Below the pieces are notes generated by a model. It saw only the letters and a list, made by a program, of their open reading frames with translations, was not told the origin of the DNA and ran no database searches. This document shows positions 26,898 through 34,972 of a stretch of DNA of 64,000 bases, in pieces. The stretch is from G958296245 sp963664035 (GTDB lineage: Bacteria > Chloroflexota > Dehalococcoidia > Lucifugimonadales > G958296245): positions 1,488,001-1,552,000 of the forward strand of contig OY760867.2 of assembly GCA_963664035.2 (NCBI GenBank), read 5' to 3'. Position numbers and translations under genes: made by a program. Position 1 is the first letter of the stretch; every line of letters begins with the position of its first letter.

Positions 26898-27872
26898 ATG
26901 TCGAAGTCCGTAGCAGGGCAGCCTGTAGATACCTACCCGCCGTCGGTGGGCGGCATTGGCGAAACGCTCGGAGTAGTCCGGCGATTCCGCCGCTATGCGG
27001 CCGAGCGGTTCCCCCTTGCCCAGTTCCTTCCGTTGTCGATGGTAATCTCGCTTCCCGCCGCTTTGGGCACGCAGGCATACATTCATTCATCACCATACGG
27101 CGTTTCGGCTGCCCTCCTCACCTTCGGCGCGGTATTCCTGCTGCTCTTGAGGCTGAGGCTGGTCGACGAGCTCAAAGACCTCGAACACGACCGCCTGTTC
27201 TACCCAGGCAGGCCTGTGCCGCGGGGTCTCGTCCAGCCGCGGGAAGTCGGTTGGGCTGCGGCAGCAGTCTTTCTCGCCGAGGTCCTCCTGGCGACCGCTG
27301 CGGGAATCGCCTCCCTTCTATTCTTTGCATTGGTCGGCCTCTATTCAGTCGCAACGTCGCGCGAGTTCTTCTGTCGCGAGTGGCTACGAAGCCATTTCAC
27401 CGTCTACGTAGTCTCCCACGAGCTGCTCATAGTCCCGGTTTGCCTCTACCTCTACAGTCTCAGCGGCCTGACGATAGGCAACGTCGCGACTCCATACTTC
27501 TGGGTTCTCACCACGTTGATCGGGTGCCTTCTCGCAATGCTCGAAGTGGCGCGGAAACTCAGTCCGGACAGGGCGGAGTCGGGAGCAGGCGACACCTACA
27601 CATCGCGGTACGGCGCAGGCGTCAGCGGCCTCGTGGTCGGCCTCCTTGCGGTCGGAACCGTGACGACAGGCATCCTCACTGTCATGATGCTGAGAGGTGG
27701 CATCACTGTTCTTCCGATAGCCGGGGCCGCGTTCCTGGTCCCCGCGGGCATCTCCCTCCTGGCGTTTGTCAAACGCCCCGACGAGCGAACTGCGAAAGCG
27801 GTCCTGGACCGGTGCGCCTTATTGGCCGTGGCCTCGTCATCTCTATTCGTCCTGGCGGTCTGGTTCTCCTGA
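26898..27872 (+). CDS. UbiA-family prenyltransferase
   Basis: The ATG at 26898 starts MSKSVAGQPVDTYPPS and gives 324 residues with about eight or nine membrane helices. The first Asp-rich motif of UbiA enzymes is RLVDELKDLEHDR, followed by PGRPVPRGLV. The second catalytic region is ARKLSPDRAESGAGDTYTSRYG. These enzymes transfer a prenyl group from a diphosphate to an aromatic or glycerol-type acceptor in the membrane. It heads an operon of eight genes; the next start codon overlaps its stop by one base. Confidence 0.85.
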   Translation: MSKSVAGQPVDTYPPSVGGIGETLGVVRRFRRYAAERFPLAQFLPLSMVISLPAALGTQAYIHSSPYGVSAALLTFGAVFLLLLRLRLVDELKDLEHDRLFYPGRPVPRGLVQPREVGWAAAAVFLAEVLLATAAGIASLLFFALVGLYSVATSREFFCREWLRSHFTVYVVSHELLIVPVCLYLYSLSGLTIGNVATPYFWVLTTLIGCLLAMLEVARKLSPDRAESGAGDTYTSRYGAGVSGLVVGLLAVGTVTTGILTVMMLRGGITVLPIAGAAFLVPAGISLLAFVKRPDERTAKAVLDRCALLAVASSSLFVLAVWFS

Positions 27873-29608
27873 TGAAGTACCTCCTGGACAACTCCAACCT
27901 GGCTGAAAGCTACTCGGGCGCCACGACGCCGCTCACCTACTCGTTCGCGAGCCGGGTGTACCGGGAGGTCTACGAGGTCTTCTGCGGGAAGATGGGGGTC
28001 AGCGACGGTGTCATCCGGCGGCATCAGGAGGAGTTCTCCAGCCTCCTCGCATTCGTTGGTTACCACATGTACTACAACCTGAGGAGCTGGTACACCCTCA
28101 TCTCGTTTCTGCCGGCATACAGCATCAACAGGCGATTCTTCGACCGGATGCTGGGAGTGGAGCCCGGCAGCGACGACGGTCCCCCCACCAAGAGCCTCAT
28201 TAGAAAGTACGGCATCGACCTGCCTCGCGTGGTCTTCCAGGCTCTGCGAATCGGGTGGTCATTCTTCTTCATGGGGTTGCTGGTCCGAAGGTTCAACCGA
28301 ACGTTCGACGAAGTCTACGCGGAGCTAGAGTCCATTGAGCTTGCGCAGCTGGACCAGGAGGCGGTGGTAGACCTGTATCACAGCGTCTCCCAAAAGCTGC
28401 TCGCTCTATGGTGGGTCCCTATAGCCAACGATTTCGCGGTGATGGTCAGCACAGGACTGTCGACCAAGGCGCTTGACGCCTGGGCGACCGGAAAGGACGA
28501 CAGCTCACCGATCCTGCACCTGCGAACCGGTGGAAGCCTCATGTCCTTGGATCCAGGACGGCGTCTCGTCCAGATAGTCGAGGCAATCAAGGGAGACGAG
28601 ACTGTTCATGAGCTGTTCCGCCAGCCAATGGCCCCGGCAGACCTCCACGAAGCCCTCACGGGCCGACTCGGGCATACCAGGCCGAACCGGCTGATCAAGG
28701 AATATCTGTGCAGGTACGGGGCCCGGGTGCCGAACGAGTTGAAGCTCGAGTCGGAAGCGTTGAGCGAACGTCCCGAACTCCTGACGGGGATGCTCCAGTC
28801 TCTCGTGCAGGCCGAGTCGAGGACTACGCGCTACGCGGACAGGCCCGCCTCATCCCTGGTGGAGTTCCGTGACGTTAGCCCCCTGAAGCGTTTCGTGCTG
28901 AAACGGCTTTTTTCTTGGGCGGGACGGTCGGTCGGTCTCAGAGAAGAGACTCGGTTCAGACGCGCACTTATATTCGGGTACGCGAGGAGGCTGTTCCTGG
29001 CGCTTGGGCAAAGGCTCCAGGCGCTGGGCGTGCTGGACAGCGCTTCCGACGTCTTCTTCCTGACCGAAGACGAGCTCTTCTCCATCGTCGCGGACCCCTC
29101 CGAATCCAGGGACTTCCGCCCCACCGTGACACGCCGGAGGTCCGAGATGGAGCGTTGGAAGCACGTCTCCATGCCCCGGCGCATGGAGACCGACGGGCCC
29201 CTGGACAGGCTGGCGGAGGAGTTGAGCACACGTCCGGCGGGCAGGGAGAAGTCCAATGGGACCGGGACGTTGCGCGGCACGGGAGCTTCGTATGGTCCCC
29301 GGGAGCTTGTTTCGGGCACAGCCCTGGTGCTCCCGGAGTTTCGTCCCGACGCGTCGTTCAAGGACAAGGTCCTCGTCACGCGGCAGACCGACCCGGGGTG
29401 GACGATAGTATTCCCGTTCGTGAAGGCCCTCGTGGTCGAGCGGGGCGGCATCCTGTCCCACGCGGCCATCGTGGCTCGAGAATTCGGGATCCCTTGCATC
29501 GTGGGCGTCGAGAACGCCACCGACCTCATTGCCGACGGCACGACCGTGGAGGTGCGCCCAAGACAGGGGGAGATCCGGGTCCGATCCAACATTCCTCATG
29601 TTGAGTGA
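27872..29608 (+). CDS. PEP-utilising phosphohistidine-domain protein (half of a split RPH/PEP-synthase-like enzyme)
   Basis: The 578-residue protein has a helical N-terminal region of about 450 residues. A C-terminal swivelling domain has the phosphohistidine motif GGILSHAAIVAREFGIPC preceded by LVTRQTDPGWTIVFPF. In rifampin phosphotransferase and PEP synthase this domain carries the phosphate, but those proteins also have an ATP-grasp domain at the N-terminus, which is missing here. A free-standing ATP-grasp protein of exactly that type is the last gene of the same operon (34973). Together they would move the beta-phosphate of ATP to a hydroxyl or carboxyl acceptor; the acceptor is unknown. 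The start overlaps the UbiA stop (TGATG). Confidence 0.8.
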   Translation: MKYLLDNSNLAESYSGATTPLTYSFASRVYREVYEVFCGKMGVSDGVIRRHQEEFSSLLAFVGYHMYYNLRSWYTLISFLPAYSINRRFFDRMLGVEPGSDDGPPTKSLIRKYGIDLPRVVFQALRIGWSFFFMGLLVRRFNRTFDEVYAELESIELAQLDQEAVVDLYHSVSQKLLALWWVPIANDFAVMVSTGLSTKALDAWATGKDDSSPILHLRTGGSLMSLDPGRRLVQIVEAIKGDETVHELFRQPMAPADLHEALTGRLGHTRPNRLIKEYLCRYGARVPNELKLESEALSERPELLTGMLQSLVQAESRTTRYADRPASSLVEFRDVSPLKRFVLKRLFSWAGRSVGLREETRFRRALIFGYARRLFLALGQRLQALGVLDSASDVFFLTEDELFSIVADPSESRDFRPTVTRRRSEMERWKHVSMPRRMETDGPLDRLAEELSTRPAGREKSNGTGTLRGTGASYGPRELVSGTALVLPEFRPDASFKDKVLVTRQTDPGWTIVFPFVKALVVERGGILSHAAIVAREFGIPCIVGVENATDLIADGTTVEVRPRQGEIRVRSNIPHVE

Positions 29609-30654
29609 AGATTATGCGAATCGTGAACCATAGCAACGGCGACGGTGGGTACATCACCGGCTTCGAGACGTTGACCGCGGAGGTCTACGGCTCCCACCCA
29701 GGTTACGCCGCCAACCGCGCCGCCTCGATGGCCCGCGCGGTGGACCGCCGGAACCCGTTCTTTCGCTACGGAGAGTACATAGGGTTCCTCGCCTACGACG
29801 GCGGCAGGCCGGTCGCACACGCGGCCGCAATCCTCGATAGGCGGTTGGACTCGTCCATCGGCCTCTTCGGCTTCTTCGAGTCGTTGCCGAACGGCGGCTA
29901 CTCCAAAGGGGTGATTCGCGAGGTTGCGGGCGCCCTGTCCGAACGTGGTGTGCAGACGATCCGCGGTCCCATCGACCTGAACACGTGGAACGGCTTCCGC
30001 GTGTCCTATCCGGAAGACAAGCCGCCCTTCCTCCTGGAGCCGTTCACGAGGGGGTATTACCGCTCCATCTTCGACGAGCTGGGATTCACCGTCGCGCAGC
30101 GCAATGTATCGACTCTCCACGCGCGCGACGAGGTGGGCTTCGACCGCTTCAAGGGCAATCTCGAAACACTCTGCGCCGACGGGTTCACATTCTCTACCGC
30201 AAGTCGGGACACCCTTCCGGTCCTGGTGCGAGACACCCATAGCCTGGTACGCGAGTGCTTCGGCGGCACCTGGTCGTTCATACCGATCAGCTTGCCGGAG
30301 TTCCAGTATGGCGCCGGGCGCCTGGGGTCCGCGGATCAACTCCTGCTCCACGTCGCCTACAGCCCGACCGGGAAGCCTGTGGGCTTCTGCTTCGGGGCGT
30401 TGGACGACGCTGCCGACGGGCGGCGAGCGATCGTCAAGACGGTCGCCGCGGCGCCAATGGCCCGCCGGTTGGAGGTAGCCCGCGCGCTCCTCTGCGACTT
30501 CTTCGACAGCGCCGCGGATCGTGGAGCCTCCCAGTTCATCCTGTCGACGATGCGGGAAGACAACAAGCAGGTCAGGGCCCTCACGTTCGGACGCCGGACG
30601 GTATACCGCCGCTATGAGGCCTACGAGCTGACCGTTCGGGAGACGCCTGCATGA
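29605..30654 (+). CDS. GNAT-fold N-acyltransferase-like protein
   Basis: The GTG at 29605 overlaps the previous stop (GTGA); the ATG at 29614 is an alternative. The 349-residue protein has a GNAT-like core: FLAYDGGRPVAHAAAILD, GLFGFFESLP, a region of the type TIRGPIDLNTWNG, then FTRGYYRSIFDELGFT. The GFFE...GP...N...Y pattern resembles the large GNAT-like group that, as I recall, includes bacterial ceramide N-acyltransferases. A second acyltransferase-like lobe occupies the C-terminal half. An acyl transfer to an amine on a lipid precursor is a reasonable guess. It overlaps the next gene by 4 bp. Confidence 0.65.
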   Translation: MKIMRIVNHSNGDGGYITGFETLTAEVYGSHPGYAANRAASMARAVDRRNPFFRYGEYIGFLAYDGGRPVAHAAAILDRRLDSSIGLFGFFESLPNGGYSKGVIREVAGALSERGVQTIRGPIDLNTWNGFRVSYPEDKPPFLLEPFTRGYYRSIFDELGFTVAQRNVSTLHARDEVGFDRFKGNLETLCADGFTFSTASRDTLPVLVRDTHSLVRECFGGTWSFIPISLPEFQYGAGRLGSADQLLLHVAYSPTGKPVGFCFGALDDAADGRRAIVKTVAAAPMARRLEVARALLCDFFDSAADRGASQFILSTMREDNKQVRALTFGRRTVYRRYEAYELTVRETPA

Positions 30655-31910
30655 CTCACCTCGTAACAGGAGCGACTGGGTACGTTGGCCGTGTACTCGT
30701 CAGGGGTCTCCTCGAAAGCGGTGAGCCGGTCTGCGTCCTCATTCGAGGAGATGAGGAGTCGGCCCAACGCCGGGTCTCCGAGCTGTACCCGGGCTACCGG
30801 TCGAAGTACGGCGACCGGTTCATGTCGTTGGCTGGGGACGTGACCCTCCCAGGCCTCGGCATTCAGCTTCCGCCAGCCTGCGGCCTGGGCGAAGGGAATC
30901 TCAACGTATGGCACGCCGCGGCGAACCTCTCGTTCAAGAAAGGCGACAAGGGTCTCGTCATGCGGACGAACGTGGAGGGCGCCCGCAACGTCGTGAACTT
31001 CGCCAACCGGCATGCATCCAGGTTGTACCACGTGAGCACGGCGTTCGTCTGCGGGGACACGAAGGCCGTCTTTCGAGAAGACGACCTGGACGTCGGCCAG
31101 AGCTTCCACAACTGGTACGAGTCGTCGAAGTTCCTGGCCGAGAAGGTGATCAGGGAAGAGTGCGACGTCGAGTACGTCGTCTTCCGCCCCTCGGTGATCG
31201 TCGGCGAGGCGTCCGAGCGCAAGGCCAGCGTCTGCACATTCGGATACTACCGCTTTGCGTTCATGCTCTACTACCTGAAGCGTCTCATCGTAGAGTCTTT
31301 GCTGTACGGACCGGGGCCGGTCAGGCAGGCGCTGCGGGCGATGAACACGCGCTACGACAGCCGGACGGACATCCTACAGGTCCCCTGGCTGATGCTGCCG
31401 TATCCGCGAGACAGCGCGGTCGACCTCGTCCACGTCGACGATGTCGTAAACGCCATGATCGAGGCTCACCGGATGGACGTCCCTTCCGGGTCGACGCTCC
31501 ATCTCACGCAGACGGCGCCACCCACCTTCCAACATCTTCTCGACTCGTTCCTTTCGGATGCCGGGATCGTTGGCGTCAGGCGTGTAGGACTCTCTCCGTC
31601 GGGGTTCCGGATCCTCTTCACGGCGCTCCATAAGCTGCTGGTCCCCTACCGCCGCTACCTGGCCTCGATCCTGAAGTACATGCCCTACATCAGCCGGGAC
31701 CGGCGCTTTTCCATGGCTTACCCGAGAGAGTACCCGGATATGGTCCCGGGTCCACTGACGAGACGCAGGTTGGAGGACATCAACCGGCACGCAGTGGGAG
31801 TCGTTTTTCCCCGGATCGATTGGGAGCTGTACGCCAGCCGCGGTCGCGGAGAAGAACCCGCCGACAGGAGGTTGGCAGAGGAGCAAGACAAGGTAAGGGA
31901 CTACGCCTAG
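30651..31910 (+). CDS. Extended SDR, fatty-acyl-CoA/thioester reductase-like
   Basis: The 419-residue protein begins with the Rossmann motif VTGATGYVGRVLVRGLLES. It continues with the NAD_binding_4 pattern NVWHAAANLSF and RTNVEGARNVVNFA, and has the active-site Tyr-Lys pair in YESSKFLAEKVI. This group reduces fatty acyl thioesters to aldehydes or alcohols, or ketone groups on lipid intermediates. No adenylation or carrier domain is attached. The C-terminal 150 residues are not typical of the group. Its ATGA start couples it to the GNAT gene. Confidence 0.75.
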   Translation: MTHLVTGATGYVGRVLVRGLLESGEPVCVLIRGDEESAQRRVSELYPGYRSKYGDRFMSLAGDVTLPGLGIQLPPACGLGEGNLNVWHAAANLSFKKGDKGLVMRTNVEGARNVVNFANRHASRLYHVSTAFVCGDTKAVFREDDLDVGQSFHNWYESSKFLAEKVIREECDVEYVVFRPSVIVGEASERKASVCTFGYYRFAFMLYYLKRLIVESLLYGPGPVRQALRAMNTRYDSRTDILQVPWLMLPYPRDSAVDLVHVDDVVNAMIEAHRMDVPSGSTLHLTQTAPPTFQHLLDSFLSDAGIVGVRRVGLSPSGFRILFTALHKLLVPYRRYLASILKYMPYISRDRRFSMAYPREYPDMVPGPLTRRRLEDINRHAVGVVFPRIDWELYASRGRGEEPADRRLAEEQDKVRDYA

Positions 31911-31976
31911 CTGAAGAAGACTCTGTGGATAACGGTACAGGGACTGGACAGGTCGTCTACCGACGGGAGGTAAACA

Positions 31977-33023
31977 ATGCCTAGCTTGAACGAGCTGATA
32001 AACCACGCGCTGGGAGGGTTCGACAAGACGCCTACGCCGGCGATCATCGGATTCGAGATCTTCGTGATCGTCGTAACCGTGGCGGCGTTAGCGATTCTCG
32101 GCAAGCGCCAGGACCGGATTCTGCCCCGGTTCCTGGTCCTGGCCATGGGGGTCCTCATCTTCGAGTTCTTCACTGGCCCCATGTGGAACAACTTCAAGAT
32201 GGGTCCCTGGGCCTACATCTACCGAGACGTATCCTGGGTGCTCACCCTCGCCTGGACGACCATGATCCTGAGCACGATCCTGATAGTCGACCTCGCCCTG
32301 CCTCGCACCAGGGAGTGGCAGCGGTTCGTCGCCTGCCTGGCGGTCCTGACGGCCCTCGTGGTTGTGTTGGAAAGGGTAGTGGTGGGACTCGGAATCCGGT
32401 CCTATACGCCGGAGGTGATGGCCGTCATCGAAGGCTCCTACATACCGGTCCTGGACGTGCCATACCACCTCTTCTACTACGTGCCGATATTCATGTCCCT
32501 GGTAATCGGCTTCTACAAGTTCTGGAACACGGTCATGGACCGAGAGGACCGCTTGGCGCCGCAGACACCCTGGTTGTGGACCATGCTGATCACCATCGTG
32601 GGAGTGTTCTTCTTCGAGGTCATGATCGAACCGATGGTCGTGAACGCGAAATTGCCATCGTGGTCCTACGTCTATCGAGACATCAGCGTCTTGATGACGG
32701 GAGGCTGGGCGCTGCTGATCTGGCTGGCCCTGTTCCTCGTCGATCGGTTTCTATCCCGGCAGGGACCGGGGCAGCGGTTCGTCGCGTATCTGGTGGTGCT
32801 TACCGCCATCGCGCTTCCAATCGAGGCCTGGCTCATCAACGCCGATATCAGGGCGTATGGGGTCACCGCGACCGAGGACTTCTCCGGACTGCGGGTGCCC
32901 TTGCTCGACGTGGCCATCGAGGTTGCGGTCGCTGTTCCCATGTACATGGCGCTGGTCATCGGCCTGGTGCGGTACTGGGAGAGGGCCGTCCAGGAAGCGG
33001 TCTCGTCGAGGGGTAAGGCATGA
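31977..33023 (+). CDS. Polytopic membrane protein with internal tandem duplication, unknown
   Basis: The ATG at 31977 follows GGGAGGT. The 348-residue protein has about ten hydrophobic helices in two similar halves. FEFFTGPMWNNFKMGPWAYIY RDVSW (about residues 60-85) in the first half corresponds to FEVMIEPMVVNAKLPSWSYVY RDISV (about residues 210-235) in the second. Conserved polar residues inside membrane segments (Glu, Asn, Trp-x-Tyr, Arg-Asp) suggest an enzyme rather than a transporter. Membrane cyclases such as lycopene cyclases or AveC-like proteins are conceivable, but I see no decisive motif. Its start is 66 bp after the SDR gene, the only sizeable gap in the operon. Confidence 0.6.
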   Translation: MPSLNELINHALGGFDKTPTPAIIGFEIFVIVVTVAALAILGKRQDRILPRFLVLAMGVLIFEFFTGPMWNNFKMGPWAYIYRDVSWVLTLAWTTMILSTILIVDLALPRTREWQRFVACLAVLTALVVVLERVVVGLGIRSYTPEVMAVIEGSYIPVLDVPYHLFYYVPIFMSLVIGFYKFWNTVMDREDRLAPQTPWLWTMLITIVGVFFFEVMIEPMVVNAKLPSWSYVYRDISVLMTGGWALLIWLALFLVDRFLSRQGPGQRFVAYLVVLTAIALPIEAWLINADIRAYGVTATEDFSGLRVPLLDVAIEVAVAVPMYMALVIGLVRYWERAVQEAVSSRGKA

Positions 33024-34135
33024 GCGACACAGACTTCATTCGGACGGATACGCCAAGGTCGCCTGCGCGGATTTCGTACAGCCAGTGCTGGGAAGACCCT
33101 GAAACCATCCGAGCCGCTCTCCAGGTCGCACCCGACGACGACGTGCTCATCGTCACTTCCGGCGGCTGCAACGCTCTGGCCGTGGCGGCCGATGGGCCCG
33201 GAAGCGTCACCGCCATAGACGTCAATCCGGCCCAGAACCACCTGCTGGAGCTCAAGAAAGCGGCGGTCCTTACCCTCCCCCAGGGAGAGTTGCTGGAGTT
33301 CCTTGGAGTAGCAGGAACGCGGGAACGCAGGGCGCAGTACGCGGAGGTGCGAGAGCAGCTTTCGCCCCAATGCCGCGCTTACTGGGACTCGCGGCCAGAG
33401 GAGATAGGGCAGGGGGTCATCCACGTCGGCCGCTTCGAGCGATACCTCTCCGTGTTCAGGAGGTTTGTCCTTCCCGCAATCCATCCGAGGAGGCGGCTCG
33501 AGGAGGCGCTCCAAGCCAAGTCGCTGGACGAACAGAGGGACTTCTACGACAGCGTGTGGGACACGCTCCCGTGGCGGGCGCTCTTCCGCGTGGCCTTTTG
33601 TCGTCAGCTGCTCTCACGTTTCGGGCGCTACCCGGGGGCCTTTCGGCATGTCGAATTGCGGGACGTGGCGTCTCATTACCTCGGGCGGGTCAGGCACGCT
33701 CTGACGGAGATACCGGCGGCAAGCAACTACTTCCTCGAGTACATGGCGACGGGCGGCTACAGGAACAATCTACCGTTCTACCTTACCGCGAAGACCAGGG
33801 AGTCCCTCAGGACCCATCCCTGCCGGATTAGGTCCGTTACCGCCGACCTTCCCAGTTTCCTGAGGTCGATTCCTGAAGGGACCTTTTCGAAGTTCCACTT
33901 TTCCGACGTGTTCGAGTACTTCGACGATGCGCAATACGCGGAGACCCTCCGGCAGGTAGTAAGAGTCAGCAGGCCGGGCGGCCGCCTTTGCTACTACAAC
34001 AATCTGGTCGAGCGAGCGGTCCCCAGGTCGGTGCTGTCGGACATTCAGAACGACGGACATCTTGCCCGGAGCCTGCATCGCGAAGACAGGTCGTTCGTCT
34101 ACACATCCCTGGTAGTGGCGCAGGTGAACCCATGA
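33020..34135 (+). CDS. BtaA-like S-adenosylmethionine 3-amino-3-carboxypropyl transferase (DUF3419)
   Basis: The 371-residue protein has the DUF3419/BtaA hallmark SYSQCWEDPETIRAAL near the N-terminus, then the SAM-binding region LIVTSGGCNALAVAADGP and AIDVNPAQNHLLELKKAAV. A C-terminal segment FHFSDVFEYFDD is followed by RPGGRLCYYNNL. BtaA transfers the aminocarboxypropyl group of SAM to diacylglycerol to make diacylglyceryl-homoserine, the precursor of betaine lipids. No BtaB methylase is present here, so the product may be a homoserine-type head group on a different lipid. It overlaps both neighbours by 4 bp. Confidence 0.8.
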   Translation: MSDTDFIRTDTPRSPARISYSQCWEDPETIRAALQVAPDDDVLIVTSGGCNALAVAADGPGSVTAIDVNPAQNHLLELKKAAVLTLPQGELLEFLGVAGTRERRAQYAEVREQLSPQCRAYWDSRPEEIGQGVIHVGRFERYLSVFRRFVLPAIHPRRRLEEALQAKSLDEQRDFYDSVWDTLPWRALFRVAFCRQLLSRFGRYPGAFRHVELRDVASHYLGRVRHALTEIPAASNYFLEYMATGGYRNNLPFYLTAKTRESLRTHPCRIRSVTADLPSFLRSIPEGTFSKFHFSDVFEYFDDAQYAETLRQVVRVSRPGGRLCYYNNLVERAVPRSVLSDIQNDGHLARSLHREDRSFVYTSLVVAQVNP

Positions 34136-34965
34136 ACGCCCCGCTCGCATCGAACGCGCCGGGCCGGCACGCCCAGCGAAAAGTCTCGTTACCGTCCCGC
34201 TTGGCCGACGGTCTCTCATGGTCCGTCCTCTATCTCCTGGTCGGATTCGCGCTGACACGAGCGGCGACGGCCTTTTGGGTTCAGTTCGGCAACCCCTTTC
34301 GAGAGACCTGGGACGCGCTGCCCCAGATCCTAATCGCCGTCTCAGCGGGGCTTCTTCTACTTACGATTGTCCGGGTCATCGAGCGTAAGACTCGGCTGCC
34401 CACCGAGCTCGCTCGCAAGTTCGCGCACCTTGGAGCGGGGACGATCGCTATTCCCGCTCCGATACTGTTCGAGACGCACTATCCGGCGTTGATCGTGACC
34501 ATCACCCTTACGGGCGCCCTCGTAGTCAGCCGCAGGCGAGGATGGTTGACCTCCCTGCACGGTCAGCCGGAGCGAGGGGTCGGCGACATCCTGTTTGTCT
34601 GGGCCGCCTACCTGGTGTTTCTCCTTGCCGACGGGAGCCTGCTGCTGTTCCTGGCGCCGGTCCTGGTGCTCACGCTGGCGGACTCGGCGGCTGCGCTGGT
34701 GGGCCAACGCTACGGCCGGACTCGCTGGCCCCGGACCGGCCCTGGCCGCACAGTCGAAGGATCCGCTGCGTTTTGCTGTGTCGCATTCGCCTGCGCGCTA
34801 TCGATGTTGGCCGTCTTCACCGAGGTGTCGTTGGTCCATGCCATGGCTCTCTCCCTGCTGCTGGGACTCGTGGCCGCCGCGGTCGAAGCAGCGGCGCCCC
34901 GCGGTTGGGACAATGTTTCCGTGCCTTTCGCAACCCTGTTTGCCCTCGAGATCCTCATGAGGTGA
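34132..34965 (+). CDS. Polyprenol/phytol kinase-like (CTP-dependent) membrane protein
   Basis: The protein has 277 residues with about seven membrane helices. The family motifs are ARKFAHLGAGTIAIP, the aspartate in LADSAAALVGQRYG, and GRTVEGSAAF, which together match the phytol kinase (VTE5)/dolichol kinase (SEC59) and CTP-dependent diacylglycerol kinase group. These enzymes phosphorylate a lipid alcohol using CTP. In this operon a prenol is the likely substrate, giving a prenyl phosphate on the way to the diphosphate used by UbiA; that step order is inference. The ATGA start overlaps the BtaA-like gene. Confidence 0.75.
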   Translation: MNAPLASNAPGRHAQRKVSLPSRLADGLSWSVLYLLVGFALTRAATAFWVQFGNPFRETWDALPQILIAVSAGLLLLTIVRVIERKTRLPTELARKFAHLGAGTIAIPAPILFETHYPALIVTITLTGALVVSRRRGWLTSLHGQPERGVGDILFVWAAYLVFLLADGSLLLFLAPVLVLTLADSAAALVGQRYGRTRWPRTGPGRTVEGSAAFCCVAFACALSMLAVFTEVSLVHAMALSLLLGLVAAAVEAAAPRGWDNVSVPFATLFALEILMR

Positions 34966-34972
34966 AGAAGCG

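Noticed and set aside
26801..27871. N-terminal extension of the phosphohistidine protein over the UbiA gene
   Set aside because: That frame is a shadow of UbiA; the protein starts at MKYLLDNSNLAES where TGATG couples it to UbiA.
33020..34135. Generic SAM methyltransferase
   Set aside because: The SYSQCWEDPE motif and overall length are specific for the DUF3419/BtaA aminocarboxypropyl transferases.
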